From contig JADFCV010000003.1 of NCBI GenBank assembly GCA_017161655.1, positions 210,361 through 274,360 of the forward strand: DNA of 64,000 bases, written 5' to 3'. The DNA comes from Candidatus Sumerlaeota bacterium (GTDB taxonomy: Bacteria; Sumerlaeota; Sumerlaeia; Sumerlaeales; Sumerlaeaceae). Numbering within the stretch: position 1 is the first letter of the stretch; each line of letters opens with the position of its first letter. The position numbers and the translations under genes are program-made. Of the stretch, positions 18,725 to 28,092 are shown piece by piece. The notes below the pieces were generated by a model. The model worked only from the letters and a program-made list of their open reading frames with translations. It searched no databases and had not been told where the DNA came from.

Positions 18725-19255
18725 GCATTGCTCCGCGGTCGGGCGACGCGTCGGCCGTCTGTCGCAGCCTGCAATTGGACGCCCACTACGCGCGCATGAA
18801 TTTTACCGATGGAGGGAAAGTCGTATTCACGGGGCAGATGCGCTTTTTGTGCAGAGGGGCAGGCGTCCGTGCTTGCGGGGCAACGCGGGCGGGACCTTCG
18901 GGAGGGCGCCGCAGCGCCGCGCGGGGGCGCCTAGGGGATGGCCGTAGCTCAACGGGCAGCGATGGCGGGGCGGCGGCGAGGGCACGGGGGCAAATGCCGC
19001 TCGCGCGTGGTGGCAATGACGAATTAACTTGCTATAAGACTATTCTGTTATAAAAACATGCTTTTTGCTTCCCACTCTCGGGTGAACGACCTTTCTGCGA
19101 GTTTGCGCCGGGGGAAGCGCGACACAAGGGTCGGCCGGCGCCCACATCCACGAGGAGTGGCGGCGAGAGGAGCCGCGCCAGGCTCGGTGATGCCGCCGGA
19201 TGTGGCCCGCAGGGGAAAAGCGTTTGCTCGCCGCTGGCCCCCGTTGGCCCCGGCT
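18725..19255. other. Intergenic stretch with a tRNA 5'-half-like fragment
   Basis: About 530 bases. At 18940-18960 the plus strand reads GGCCGTAGCTCAACGGGCAG, which looks like the acceptor and D-arm start of a tRNA, but no anticodon or T arm follows. The remainder is GC-rich with open frames in several phases and no recognisable motif. Confidence 0.4.
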
Positions 19256-20383
19256 TCACTGCGCGCCCAAGTTGCGCAAGACGTCGAGGATGAGCTCGGG
19301 GGGGACGTCGCTGCGGAGGGTGACTTCGCCGATGCGCACGGGCAGGACGAAGCGCAGGCGCCCGGCGGCGACTTTTTTGTCGCTGTACATGCGGTCGAGG
19401 AGGTCCTGGGCCGCAAGCTCGGCGGGCACGCGCGTGGGCAGGGCGGCTCGCTCGATGAGGGCGCGCTGGCGCTCGGCTTCTGCGCGCGAGAACATCCCCA
19501 TGCGCAGGGCGGTTTCGGCGGCGGCCACCATGCCGATCGCCACGGCCTGGCCGTGGAACTGCCGCTCGCGGTATTGGCCGCAGCTTTCGATGGCGTGGGC
19601 GAAGGTGTGGCCGTAGTTGAGAATGGCGCGCAGGCCGGATTCGCGCTCGTCGGCGCCCACGACCTGGGCTTTGATTTCGCATGAGCGCCGCACGACGTGG
19701 CGCAGGGACTCGGGCTCGAGCGCCAGGGCACGCTCGAGATTCGCCTCGAGCCAGGCGAAAAACTCGGCGTCGGCGATCATCCCATACTTGATAACCTCGG
19801 CGAACCCGCCGCGCAGGTTGTGCTGGTCGAGCGTGCGCAGATAGGCCAGATCCACGGCCACGAGCCGCGGCTGCCAGAAGGCGCCGATGAGATTCTTGCC
19901 GCGGGGGTGATCCACGCCCGTCTTGCCGCCGACGGCGCTATCCACCATTGCCACGACGGTGGTGGGCACCTGCACGAAGGCCACTCCGCGCATGAAGGTG
20001 GCGGCGACGAAACCGGCGACGTCGCCCACGACGCCACCGCCGAAGGCCACAATGCAGGCGCCGCGGGTGAAGCGCTCGGCGATGAGCCGATCGTAGAGGC
20101 GGGCGGCAGTGTCGAGGGTCTTGAAGCGCTCGCCATCGCCGATGAGTTCCACCGCATAGCGGAGGCCGGCCTCGGCCAGGGCGGACTCGAAGGCGGCGCC
20201 GTGGAGCGCCCAGATCGTGGGGTTGGAGACCACGAAGGCGCCTTCGCGGCAGAAGAGGGCCAAGTCGCGCACGAGGGCGCGCGGCTCGTCCCAATAGAAG
20301 CGGATGTCGTAGGAGCGCTCGCCCAGCTCCACGCGGACGGCCGGGCGGGCAGAGGCGTCGTAACGTTCTTCGTTGGCTGTCAT
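19256..20383 (-). CDS. aroB: 3-dehydroquinate synthase
   Basis: A 375-residue enzyme of the shikimate pathway that converts DAHP to 3-dehydroquinate using NAD and a divalent metal. Visible signatures: IVAFGGGVVGDVAGFVAATF (NAD site), VQVPTTVVAMVDSAVGGKTG, ALNYGHTFAHA-type metal site read as ILNYGHTFAHAIES, and FAEVIKYGMI. The C-terminal helical domain ends DVLRNLGAQ. I prefer the internal ATG at 20383 (MTANEERYD) because the family starts close to there; an in-frame start at 20422 would add 13 residues. Apparently monocistronic; no other aro genes adjoin. Confidence 0.95.
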   Translation of the reverse strand: MTANEERYDASARPAVRVELGERSYDIRFYWDEPRALVRDLALFCREGAFVVSNPTIWALHGAAFESALAEAGLRYAVELIGDGERFKTLDTAARLYDRLIAERFTRGACIVAFGGGVVGDVAGFVAATFMRGVAFVQVPTTVVAMVDSAVGGKTGVDHPRGKNLIGAFWQPRLVAVDLAYLRTLDQHNLRGGFAEVIKYGMIADAEFFAWLEANLERALALEPESLRHVVRRSCEIKAQVVGADERESGLRAILNYGHTFAHAIESCGQYRERQFHGQAVAIGMVAAAETALRMGMFSRAEAERQRALIERAALPTRVPAELAAQDLLDRMYSDKKVAAGRLRFVLPVRIGEVTLRSDVPPELILDVLRNLGAQ

Positions 20384-20481
20384 CGTCCACCCACCGTGCG
20401 GCAGGGCGGCCGCCACGCTCAAGCCAGAAATTCAGCGGCCGCGGGGATGGCACAGAACCCCACGCGCGCCGCATTCAGCCG

Positions 20482-20658
20482 GTGAAACGCAAATGGGCGA
20501 GTTGCTCGTCGCGAGGACGGCTCACGTTCGACTCGGCACTGCTCGCGGAGCCTGCCCATGTACGCCGCCAGGTCATCGTCCACGAGCTGCTGCATCTCAA
20601 GGTCCCCAACCATGGACGCTTATTCAAGGCGCTTTTAAAGGCTTATCTGGCGCGGTGA
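20482..20658 (+). pseudogene. DUF45/YgjP-like (SprT-type) metallopeptidase, C-terminal fragment
   Basis: The plus frame ending at TGA 20656-20658 reads KRKWASCSSRGRLTFDSALL, then RQVIVHELLHLKVPNHGRLF, then KALLKAYLAR. It has the zinc-binding HELLH plus PNH third ligand, and the W-x-SCSS-x-GR-LTF block diagnostic of the DUF45/YgjP zinc peptidase family. A GTG at 20482 would give only 58 residues; intact members have 120-230. Upstream frames contain scattered family-like pieces, suggesting frameshifts between 20400 and 20480, and the aroB start limits space. It is probably a 5'-decayed gene, though a very short active form cannot be excluded. Confidence 0.65.
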
Positions 20659-20821
20659 GGGGATCCATCGGAGGCGCCGTGACCTGCTCTTTCCTTAAGA
20701 TAGTACTTGAGCTTTGGCGGGGTGGTAAACGAATCTCTCGCCTGTTGCGAAAGCTATACTCCTGAATGATGTGGGAAGGAGAAAACTCTCACAAAAGGCA
20801 GAAGAGAGTAGAGGTCCGATC

Positions 20822-22366
20822 ATGTCAGCGAATGAAAGAATCTGCTTATGTATTTTTGATGTTTTCTTGTTAACAGCGCTGTGGGGCTTGCTGCCGGCGG
20901 AAGCGCCCGCGCAGACGACGGTGACGGAGAAGATCAAAGGGATTTCGTACGCGGCTTGGTGGCCGGGGGAATATAGCAAACCGGATGCGGACTTGGCCCT
21001 GGGAAAGCTTGCAGCCACGGGGGCTAAGGATGTTTCGATCATTGTGACGCAATACCAGCCGACGATTGATTCGACGACAATCGGGCCGACGGCGTCGACG
21101 CCGACGGACGAGGACGTGACACACGCGATCCGCATGGCAAAGAGCCTGGGCCTGCGGGTGCTGCTGAAGCCGCACGTGGACCTGAGCGCGGACCCGACGC
21201 ACTGGCGCGGGCAAATCGGCACGAATTTCAGCGAGGCGCAATGGGGACAGTGGTTTGCATCGTACCAGAATTTCCTGCTGCACTATGCGCAAATGGCCGC
21301 GGCGGAGAACGTGGAGCGCTTCTGCGTGGGGACGGAGCTGGTGGCGACGCGTTCGCGCGCGAGCCAGTGGCGCGCGGTGATCGCGGCCGTGCGCGGGGTG
21401 TTCTCGGGAGAGCTTGTCTACGCGGCGAACCACGAGCCGCATCCGAGCGATATTTCGTGGTGGGATGCGGTGGATCTCATCGGGATCGATGCTTACTATC
21501 CGCTTTCAACAAAGGACGACCCGACAACGGCAGAGCTGGCGGCGGCGTGGGGGGCGGTCGTGCCGCAGCTGGCATCGCTGGCGGCCACGTGGCAGAAACC
21601 GATCGTGTTCACGGAGATTGGCTATCGGAGCGTGAACGGCGCCAACAAGCATCCGTGGGACTGGGAAATTGGCGGCCCGTGGGATCTGGAGGAACAGAAG
21701 CAATGCTACGAGGCGGCGTTTCAGGCTGTGTGGAACCAGCCGTGGTTTGCCGGGATGTACTGGTGGTCGTGGGACACGGAGCTGCTGCAGGGCGGGCCAT
21801 GCGATGCGGGCTACACACCGGCCAACAAGCCGGCTGAGAACGTGGTGCGCCAGTGGTATGGTGCTGCTCCGCGCGTGCACACTCCGCCGGCGGCCCCAAA
21901 TCCGGGTCAGGCATTTGTGCTGGTTGATGAGAATTTGGCCGCGGGATGGGAAAACTGGTCGTGGAATGCCACGGTGAACCTCACTGCGACGGATCAGGTG
22001 ACCAGCGGGAGCAGCTCGGTGTGGGCTTCGCTGGGGCCGTGGGGCGGACTTTATCTGCACGGCCCGAATTTCTCGTCGAGTGGGTTCGCCTACCTCGAGT
22101 TCTATGCGCGCAAAGCGGCAGGGGCGCACGATTTTCGCGTGCTCCTGTACGACGAAAATGCGCAGGCGCTTCGGCGGATCCCGCTGGAAGATTGCCGTTA
22201 CACGGGAGGCACTCCGATTGCGACCGAGCAGTGGACGCTGGTGCGGATTCCGCTGGACCACCTCAATGCGGCGGGGCGCACGCTTTCGGGCATTGCATTC
22301 CAGAATTGGTCCGATTCACCGGCCCAAATTTGGGTGGATTCTGTGCGCTTGATTGGGGCGCACTGA
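20822..22366 (+). CDS. Secreted GH113-type glycoside hydrolase with C-terminal carbohydrate-binding-like domain
   Basis: A 514-residue protein. The signal peptide ICLCIFDVFLLTALWGLLPA ends at about APAQ. The TIM-barrel domain (about 40-350) has IKGISYAAWWPGEY, VLLKPHVDL, FCVGTELVAT with the likely acid/base E172, WWDAVDLIGIDAYYPL, and IVFTEIGYRS with the likely nucleophile E265, the layout of GH113 beta-mannanases and related clan GH-A enzymes. A Pro-rich linker precedes a beta-sandwich of about 150 residues (WENWSWNATVNL, ENAQALRRIPL) that resembles a carbohydrate-binding module. I start at 20822 since the signal peptide begins there. Probably exported to degrade mannan-type polysaccharide; specificity is inferred. 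Confidence 0.8.
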   Translation: MSANERICLCIFDVFLLTALWGLLPAEAPAQTTVTEKIKGISYAAWWPGEYSKPDADLALGKLAATGAKDVSIIVTQYQPTIDSTTIGPTASTPTDEDVTHAIRMAKSLGLRVLLKPHVDLSADPTHWRGQIGTNFSEAQWGQWFASYQNFLLHYAQMAAAENVERFCVGTELVATRSRASQWRAVIAAVRGVFSGELVYAANHEPHPSDISWWDAVDLIGIDAYYPLSTKDDPTTAELAAAWGAVVPQLASLAATWQKPIVFTEIGYRSVNGANKHPWDWEIGGPWDLEEQKQCYEAAFQAVWNQPWFAGMYWWSWDTELLQGGPCDAGYTPANKPAENVVRQWYGAAPRVHTPPAAPNPGQAFVLVDENLAAGWENWSWNATVNLTATDQVTSGSSSVWASLGPWGGLYLHGPNFSSSGFAYLEFYARKAAGAHDFRVLLYDENAQALRRIPLEDCRYTGGTPIATEQWTLVRIPLDHLNAAGRTLSGIAFQNWSDSPAQIWVDSVRLIGAH

Positions 22367-22393
22367 GGAGCGAGAAATGTGCGGCTTTTGCCG

Positions 22394-22436
22394 TGCCCGC
22401 AGCCGTCACCGGGGTGGCGGTTGCGGGCATGGTTTT
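22394..22436 (+). terminator. Rho-independent terminator of the GH113 gene
   Basis: Arms 22394-22410 and 22413-22429 pair over 17 positions with two wobble pairs, followed by TGGTTTTTCG. It lies 28 bases after the stop at 22366 and before the hox promoter region. Confidence 0.8.
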
Positions 22437-22672
22437 TCGCGCGAGTCCACGTGTGAGGCAAGCGCTGCAAATGTGCCATAAATCATTGATTTTGCCATAG
22501 GTATTTTGATGGAGAAAATAGAGAAGTTTTTATCGATAGATTTTTCTTGATTTGCGGTAGGCTGATTTTGTCAGTATTTCGTTGATCTCATGGATGGTTG
22601 TGTGCAAATCGTTCGCCGTTGGGTTGTGCAAACAACGCGACGCGAGCCGAAGCGGAAGGAGCGGGCGTGACT
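22437..22672. promoter_or_regulatory. hoxE: Probable hox operon promoter and leader region
   Basis: The only gap before hoxE. It contains an AT-rich stretch (22500-22580: GATGGAGAAAATAGAG, TTTTTATCGATAGATTTTTC) unlike the coding DNA around it, as expected of a promoter region. No box assignment is secure. GGAAGGAG lies 14 bases before the hoxE start. Confidence 0.4.
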
Positions 22673-23197
22673 ATGATGAGTGTGATTTCGAAATATAAGA
22701 AGCCCACGCCGCCTTCTTCGGATACCCGCTGGAAACTGCTGGAGGCCACGATGCGCCGGCATGGCTACAAGGCCAGCTCACTCATCGAGTGTCTCCACAC
22801 GGTGCAGGAAGCTTTCGGGTATCTCGACGAAGATGCGATGCGCTATGTGGCGTACTCGCTGCGTGTGCCTCTGAGCAAGGTTTACGGCGTAGCGACGTTT
22901 TATCATTTCTTCACTCTGAAGCCGCAGGGACGCCACACGTGCGTGGTGTGCACGGGAACGGCTTGCTACATCAAAGGCGCCGGCAACTTGATTGCGGCGA
23001 TCGAGAAGAAGTACGACGTCAAGCCGGGCGAGACAAGCGCCGATGGCGAGCTGTCGTTGCTGACGGCGCGCTGCTTTGGCTGCTGCGGGCTGGCGCCGGC
23101 CGCGGTCATTGATGGCGAGGTGGCCGGAAAACTCACTCCTGATGAAATTCTGGAACGCATCGAGAAGAAGGTGAAGAGCCATGACAATGCATCCTGA
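22673..23197 (+). CDS. hoxE: NAD-reducing [NiFe] hydrogenase diaphorase subunit HoxE
   Basis: A 174-residue NuoE-like thioredoxin-fold subunit carrying one [2Fe-2S] cluster. The ligand pattern is [10 protein letters not shown] (first two Cys) and [15 protein letters not shown] (second pair). [20 protein letters not shown] and [12 protein letters not shown] are family signatures. In the group 3d bidirectional hydrogenase it passes electrons between the hydrogenase module and the flavin subunit HoxF. The ATG at 22673 follows a GGAAGGAG ribosome site. First gene of the hoxEFUYHW operon; it overlaps hoxF by 17 bases. Confidence 0.93.
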   Translation: MMSVISKYKKPTPPSSDTRWKLLEATMRRHGYKASSLIECLHTVQEAFGYLDEDAMRYVAYSLRVPLSKVYGVATFYHFFTLKPQGRHTCVVCTGTACYIKGAGNLIAAIEKKYDVKPGETSADGELSLLTARCFGCCGLAPAAVIDGEVAGKLTPDEILERIEKKVKSHDNAS

Positions 23198-24833
23198 AGA
23201 TCTCGATCAGTTAGCTCAGGCCCGCCGTGAGGAGGAAGCGCAGTATCGCCATCGCATTTGCGTGTGTATGGCGGCGGGATGTCTCTCCTCTGGTGCCGAT
23301 AAGGTGAAGGCCGCGTTGGAGGCTGGGGTGAAAGAGCGCAGCCTGGAGAAGGACGTGCTGGTGAAGGGCGTGGGCTGCATGGGCCCGTGCGCGGCAGGTC
23401 CGCTTGTGGCTGTGGATATTGACGGCGTCATTTACCATGACGTCACGCCCGATGACGTGCCCGCGATTTTAGACTCGCTGGAGGGAAAACCTGTCAAACG
23501 GCTCGAAATGCCGAAAGATTCGCCCCTTTTCCAGCGGCAGGTGCGCATCGTGCTGGAAAACTCTGGCAAAATCGACCCCGAGTCGCTGGAAGACTACGTG
23601 GCCGCCAATGGCTATGCCGCGCTGTTTAAGGTGGTGACGGAAATGTCGCCCGGTGAGGTCATCGAGGAGGTCACGAAGAGTGGTCTGCGTGGGCGCGGCG
23701 GTGCGGGGTACCCCACAGGGTTGAAGTGGAGCACGGTGGCGAAAGCCCGCGGACCCCGCAAGTTCGTGATCTGCAACGCGGACGAGGGCGACCCTGGCGC
23801 GTTCATGGACCGCAGCGTGCTGGAGAGCGATCCGCACCGTGTGCTGGAAGGCATGGCGATCGCGGCGTATGCGGTGGGCGCAGATATGGGCTACCTTTAC
23901 GTGCGCGCGGAGTATCCGCTTGCCGTGAAGCGCTTGAAGCAGGCCATCAAACAAGCCGAACGCCAGGGGTTCCTGGGCAATAACATTTGTGGTTCGACGT
24001 TCAGCTTCCACGTGGACATTCGTCTGGGGGCGGGCGCCTTTGTTTGCGGCGAGGAGACTGCTCTCATTGCGTCGATTGAGGGCAACCGTGGTCAGCCACG
24101 GCCCCGGCCACCATATCCCGCGGAGGTGGGATTGTGGGGCTGCCCCACGTTGATCAACAACGTGGAAACCTTTGCCAACATTGCGCCGATCATCCGCAAC
24201 GGCGGAGAATGGTTTGCATCGATCGGAACGGAAAAAAGTAAGGGGACGAAAGTCTTCGCGCTGGCCGGCCGCGTGGTGAACACGGGACTCATTGAGGTTC
24301 CCATGGGCATCACGCTGCGCGAGATTATCTTTGGCATCGGCGGAGGGATTCCGGACGGCAAACGCTTCAAAGCGGTTCAGACGGGTGGCCCCTCCGGCGG
24401 ATGCATCCCTGAGCAATTTCTCGACATGCCTGTGGATTACGAATCGCTGGCAAGCGTGGGCTCGATCATGGGTTCGGGCGGCATGATCGTCATGGACGAG
24501 ACTTCGTGCATGGTGGACGTGGCGAAGTTCTTCATGGAGTTCTGCATGACGGAATCGTGCGGCAAGTGCGTGCCCTGCCGCGTGGGAACGGTGCACATGT
24601 ATAATCTGCTCGACCGGATGACGAAAGGGCTGGCCCGGATGGAAGATCTGGATCTGCTGGAAGAGCTTTGCGATATGGTGCGCCACACAAGTCTCTGTGG
24701 GTTGGGGCAGACCGCACCGAATCCGGTGATCAGCACCCTACGTTATTTCCGCGACGAATATGAGGCTCACATCAAAGACAAGATTTGCCCAGCTGGCGTT
24801 TGCCAGATGGCGACAGCGGAGGTGTACGCATGA
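23181..24833 (+). CDS. hoxF: NAD-reducing hydrogenase diaphorase subunit HoxF (NuoF-like)
   Basis: A 550-residue subunit with an N-terminal thioredoxin-like [2Fe-2S] domain ([12 protein letters not shown] and [10 protein letters not shown]). The FMN/NADH-binding core follows: [31 protein letters not shown], and [19 protein letters not shown]. The C-terminal [4Fe-4S] motif is [12 protein letters not shown] with a distal Cys in TSLCGLGQ. It oxidises NADH or reduces NAD at FMN and exchanges electrons with HoxE/HoxU. Full length and undamaged. Both ends overlap neighbouring genes, so the operon is tightly coupled. Confidence 0.95.
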   Translation: MTMHPEDLDQLAQARREEEAQYRHRICVCMAAGCLSSGADKVKAALEAGVKERSLEKDVLVKGVGCMGPCAAGPLVAVDIDGVIYHDVTPDDVPAILDSLEGKPVKRLEMPKDSPLFQRQVRIVLENSGKIDPESLEDYVAANGYAALFKVVTEMSPGEVIEEVTKSGLRGRGGAGYPTGLKWSTVAKARGPRKFVICNADEGDPGAFMDRSVLESDPHRVLEGMAIAAYAVGADMGYLYVRAEYPLAVKRLKQAIKQAERQGFLGNNICGSTFSFHVDIRLGAGAFVCGEETALIASIEGNRGQPRPRPPYPAEVGLWGCPTLINNVETFANIAPIIRNGGEWFASIGTEKSKGTKVFALAGRVVNTGLIEVPMGITLREIIFGIGGGIPDGKRFKAVQTGGPSGGCIPEQFLDMPVDYESLASVGSIMGSGGMIVMDETSCMVDVAKFFMEFCMTESCGKCVPCRVGTVHMYNLLDRMTKGLARMEDLDLLEELCDMVRHTSLCGLGQTAPNPVISTLRYFRDEYEAHIKDKICPAGVCQMATAEVYA

Positions 24834-25561
24834 CCCCGACGACGGCCCAACAGGCGAGAGTCAAAACGCTGAAAATCAATGGCCGCGACGTGAGCGCCAG
24901 CGGTGACCAGACGATTCTCGAAGTGGCGCGCGAGAACGGGATCGAAATCCCGACGCTTTGCCATCTTTCGGGACTCACCCCCGTGGGCGCCTGCCGGCTT
25001 TGCCTGGTAGAAGTCAAAGGCGTGAACAAGCTTCTGCCGGCCTGCGTGACCCGTGTTCATGAAAACATGGAGGTATTCACCGATAGCGAGCGGCTGCGCA
25101 AGTATCGCCGGATGGTGCTCGAGTTCCTTTTCACGGAACGCAATCACATCTGCGCGGTGTGCGTGTCGAACGGCCACTGCGAGCTGCAGTCGCTGGCTCA
25201 GCAGCAGGGCATGACCCACGTGCGCGTGCCTTATCTTTATCAGAAGCTCCACGTGGATGCCTCGCACCCCCGGTTCAAGGTGGATCACAACCGCTGTGTG
25301 CTCTGCACGAGATGTGTGCGAGTGTGCGACGAGATCGAGGGAGCCCACACCTGGGATGTGTTCCATCGGGGCATCAAAGCACGGGTGATCACGGACCTTA
25401 ACCAGCCTTGGGGAACAAGCGAGACGTGCACGGGTTGCGGCAAATGCGTGCATGTGTGCCCCACGGGCGCCCTCACGGAAAAAGGCGTGAGCGTGGCGGA
25501 AATGGCCAAGCGGCGACAATTCCTGCCTTACTTGACGATGATGCGGGAGGAACGCGGATGA
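24830..25561 (+). CDS. hoxU: NAD-reducing hydrogenase diaphorase subunit HoxU
   Basis: A 243-residue ferredoxin-like subunit homologous to the N-terminus of NuoG. The [2Fe-2S] ligands are in [20 protein letters not shown] and LPACVTR. A His-Cys3 [4Fe-4S] site is in [15 protein letters not shown], and two further [4Fe-4S] sites are [13 protein letters not shown] and [16 protein letters not shown]. It wires the diaphorase to the small hydrogenase subunit. The start ATG overlaps the hoxF stop (ATGA), and its own stop overlaps hoxY in the same way. Confidence 0.94.
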   Translation: MTPTTAQQARVKTLKINGRDVSASGDQTILEVARENGIEIPTLCHLSGLTPVGACRLCLVEVKGVNKLLPACVTRVHENMEVFTDSERLRKYRRMVLEFLFTERNHICAVCVSNGHCELQSLAQQQGMTHVRVPYLYQKLHVDASHPRFKVDHNRCVLCTRCVRVCDEIEGAHTWDVFHRGIKARVITDLNQPWGTSETCTGCGKCVHVCPTGALTEKGVSVAEMAKRRQFLPYLTMMREERG

Positions 25562-26097
25562 GCAGCAACAAAGTGAAAGTTGCAACTGTGTGGTTGGATG
25601 GATGCTCCGGCTGCCACATGTCGTTTCTCGACATGGATGAGCGGCTCGTGGAACTGGCGGACAAGATCGAGCTGGTCTATAGCCCGCTCGTGGATATGAA
25701 GGAATTCCCCGAGATGGTGGATGTGACCCTGGTCGAAGGGGCGGTGGCCAGCGTAGAAGATTTGCACAAGATCCGCAAGATCCGCGAGCACACAAAGATT
25801 CTGGTTTCGCTGGGTGACTGCGCCGTAACCTCGAACGTCCCCTCGATGCGTAATCCCTTTAAGCTGGAAGATGTGCTCAGCCGCGCCTATCTGGAAAACG
25901 CGGACCTCAACCAGCAGATTCCGCAGGAAGTCATTCCCAAGTTACTGCCCCATGCGCGCCCTGTCCATGAGCTTGTCAAGGTGGACGTTTTCATCCCCGG
26001 ATGCCCCCCATCGGCCGATACGATCTATTTCGCGATCAGCGAGTTGCTCGAAGGGCGAATTCCGGAACTGAGCGACAAAACGCGGTTTGGAGCCTAG
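25558..26097 (+). CDS. hoxY: NAD-reducing hydrogenase small subunit HoxY
   Basis: A 179-residue small subunit. The proximal [4Fe-4S] cluster ligands are in [31 protein letters not shown] and [14 protein letters not shown]. It has the short form typical of group 3d enzymes, without medial or distal cluster domains and without a Tat signal, so it acts in the cytoplasm. It pairs with HoxH and passes electrons to HoxU. Twelve bases with AGGAG separate it from hoxH. Confidence 0.94.
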   Translation: MSSNKVKVATVWLDGCSGCHMSFLDMDERLVELADKIELVYSPLVDMKEFPEMVDVTLVEGAVASVEDLHKIRKIREHTKILVSLGDCAVTSNVPSMRNPFKLEDVLSRAYLENADLNQQIPQEVIPKLLPHARPVHELVKVDVFIPGCPPSADTIYFAISELLEGRIPELSDKTRFGA

Positions 26098-26109
26098 AGG
26101 AGAATCACC

Positions 26110-27534
26110 ATGGCACGAACAATCACCATTGATCCTGTTACGCGCATCGAAGGTCATGCGAAGATCACCATTCAGCTCAATGATGAAGGAATGGTGGAAG
26201 ATGCGCGGTTCCACGTGACGCAGTACCGCGGGTTCGAGAAACTGTGCGAAGGGCGCCCGTTTTCCGAGATGCCTTCGCTGATGGCGCGCACCTGTGGCAT
26301 TTGCCCTGTGAGCCACTTGCTGGCGTCGTCGAAAGCGTGCGACGCCCTGCTGGCGGTGCGAGTGCCGCGCACAGGACAGCTGTTGCGCCGAGTGCTCAAC
26401 CTGGGGCAAATTGTGCAGTCGCACGCTCTGAGTTTCTTCCATCTTTCGTCGCCGGACTTTTTGCTCGGCATGGATGCTCCGCCAGAAAAGCGCAATCTCT
26501 TCGCACTTGTGGAAACGCATCCAACCATTGCGCGGGATGGCATTGCACTTCGGAAGTTTGGCCAGCAGGTCATTGAGCGCCTCGCCGGCAAGCGCATTCA
26601 TCCGGCGTGGTGTGTTCCAGGCGGCGTGAGTGATCCCCTGGATGCCGAAAGCCGCGACGCGATCCTGGCTGAGATCCCGCATGCCATGGCGATTGCAACG
26701 CGCACACTCGAGTGGTATCAGAAAACCTTCCGGCAGTTCGCAGAAGAGATCGCGACCTTTGCAAATTTCCCCTCACTCTTTATGGGGCTAGTGGACGAGG
26801 ACGGGAATCTGGAGTTCACCGACGGGAAGGTGCGCGTGGTGGACAGCGCAGGCAACATTATCGCTGACCAGCTGGACATCGCGGACTACCAGGATTTCAT
26901 CGGCGAGGCCGTGGAGCCCTACAGCTATTTGAAATCACCCTATTATAAGCCATTGGGCTACCCCGACGGGATTTACCGCGTGGGCCCGCTAGCACGACTC
27001 AACATTGCAGATCGGTGCAACACGCCCCGCGCTGATGAAGCATGGGCAGAATTCCGCGAGCTTGACCGCCGGGTGGTGCTCAGCTCTTTCCACTATCACT
27101 ATGCGCGGCTCATCGAGATCATCGCCTGTCTCGAACAGATGGAGAAGATTCTTCGCGATCCGGACATCCTCGACACGCACGTGCGCGCCCATGCTGAACC
27201 AAACGCCTTTGAAGGCGTAGGGGTCTCCGAGGCGCCCCGCGGCATGCTCATTCACCACTATCGCATTGACCGCAACGGCCTCATCACGTGGGCCAACCTG
27301 ATCATCGCCACGGGCCATAACAACTTAGCTATGAACCGCGGCGTGCTGCAGGCGGCCAAGCACTTCGTGCGCGGCGAGAAGATCGAGGAAGGCATGCTCA
27401 ACCGCGTGGAGGCGGTCATACGCTGCTACGATCCATGCCTGAGCTGTTCGACTCATGCCATTGGTCAGATGCCGCTGGAGGTGGAGCTCATGGGGCCACG
27501 GGGCGAAATCCTCGATCGCGTCCGTCGCGACTAA
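26110..27534 (+). CDS. hoxH: NAD-reducing hydrogenase large subunit HoxH
   Basis: A 474-residue catalytic subunit binding the NiFe(CN)2CO centre. The L1 motif [10 protein letters not shown] supplies C62 and C65; the L2 motif [10 protein letters not shown] supplies C443 and C446. The chain continues about 25 residues past His449, an extension that must be removed by an endopeptidase after nickel insertion, consistent with the hoxW gene directly following. The start [19 protein letters not shown] is canonical. The group 3d assignment follows from the subunit set EFUYH. The hyp maturation genes are not in this window. Confidence 0.96.
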   Translation: MARTITIDPVTRIEGHAKITIQLNDEGMVEDARFHVTQYRGFEKLCEGRPFSEMPSLMARTCGICPVSHLLASSKACDALLAVRVPRTGQLLRRVLNLGQIVQSHALSFFHLSSPDFLLGMDAPPEKRNLFALVETHPTIARDGIALRKFGQQVIERLAGKRIHPAWCVPGGVSDPLDAESRDAILAEIPHAMAIATRTLEWYQKTFRQFAEEIATFANFPSLFMGLVDEDGNLEFTDGKVRVVDSAGNIIADQLDIADYQDFIGEAVEPYSYLKSPYYKPLGYPDGIYRVGPLARLNIADRCNTPRADEAWAEFRELDRRVVLSSFHYHYARLIEIIACLEQMEKILRDPDILDTHVRAHAEPNAFEGVGVSEAPRGMLIHHYRIDRNGLITWANLIIATGHNNLAMNRGVLQAAKHFVRGEKIEEGMLNRVEAVIRCYDPCLSCSTHAIGQMPLEVELMGPRGEILDRVRRD

Positions 27535-27992
27535 TGAAACGTATCCTCATCCTTGGCTTCGGAAATCCTTTGCGTGGCGACGATGGCGTAGGCTGGTACG
27601 TCGCCACGCAACTTTTTGAGCGGACGGGCGCCTGGCGCTGCGACGTCCGGACGCTGCACCAGCTCGTCCCAGAGCTGGCGGACGATCTGGCACGCTACGA
27701 GGTGGCAGTGCTGATCGACGCCAGCGCCGACCAGCCTGCGGGCAGCGTGCGCATCCGCGAGCTGGGGGCCGAAGCCCCCCGAACGGAGGAGGGCGCCTTT
27801 AGTCACCATGTCGGACCGCGGGAACTTCTCACACTTGCAGCCACACTTTATGGCCACACGCCACGCACGTTCCTCTGCACCATCGGCGGCGCGGATTTCG
27901 GCTTCACGGAACAGCTATCCCCCAGCGCTCAAGCCGGCGCCCAGCAGGCCATTCGTACCCTCCAAGCTCTCTTGGCGCTCGTAGCAAACTGA
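27534..27992 (+). CDS. hoxW: Hydrogenase maturation protease HoxW
   Basis: A 152-residue HycI/HybD-family endopeptidase. ILGFGNPLRGDDGVGW carries the nickel-sensing acidic residue, VLIDASADQPAG the second, and FSHHVGPRELL the histidine. It cleaves the C-terminal extension of HoxH after nickel loading. The ATG overlaps the hoxH stop by one base (TAATG), so coupling is tight. Last gene of the operon; no obvious terminator follows. Confidence 0.93.
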   Translation: MKRILILGFGNPLRGDDGVGWYVATQLFERTGAWRCDVRTLHQLVPELADDLARYEVAVLIDASADQPAGSVRIRELGAEAPRTEEGAFSHHVGPRELLTLAATLYGHTPRTFLCTIGGADFGFTEQLSPSAQAGAQQAIRTLQALLALVAN

Positions 27993-28092
27993 CACTGGGC
28001 CGAGCAAAATTTTCACTTGCTTATGCTTGTAAGCGTCCTGTTGGCTTGGATTCCTGCGTGGTAACGATTACTCGTCGCGGTGGAGTAGCGCA

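Noticed and set aside
23469-24686. 405-codon minus ORF across hoxF
   Set aside because: Pure antisense shadow of hoxF in GC-rich DNA; similar long shadows oppose aroB, speA, hsdR and terC.
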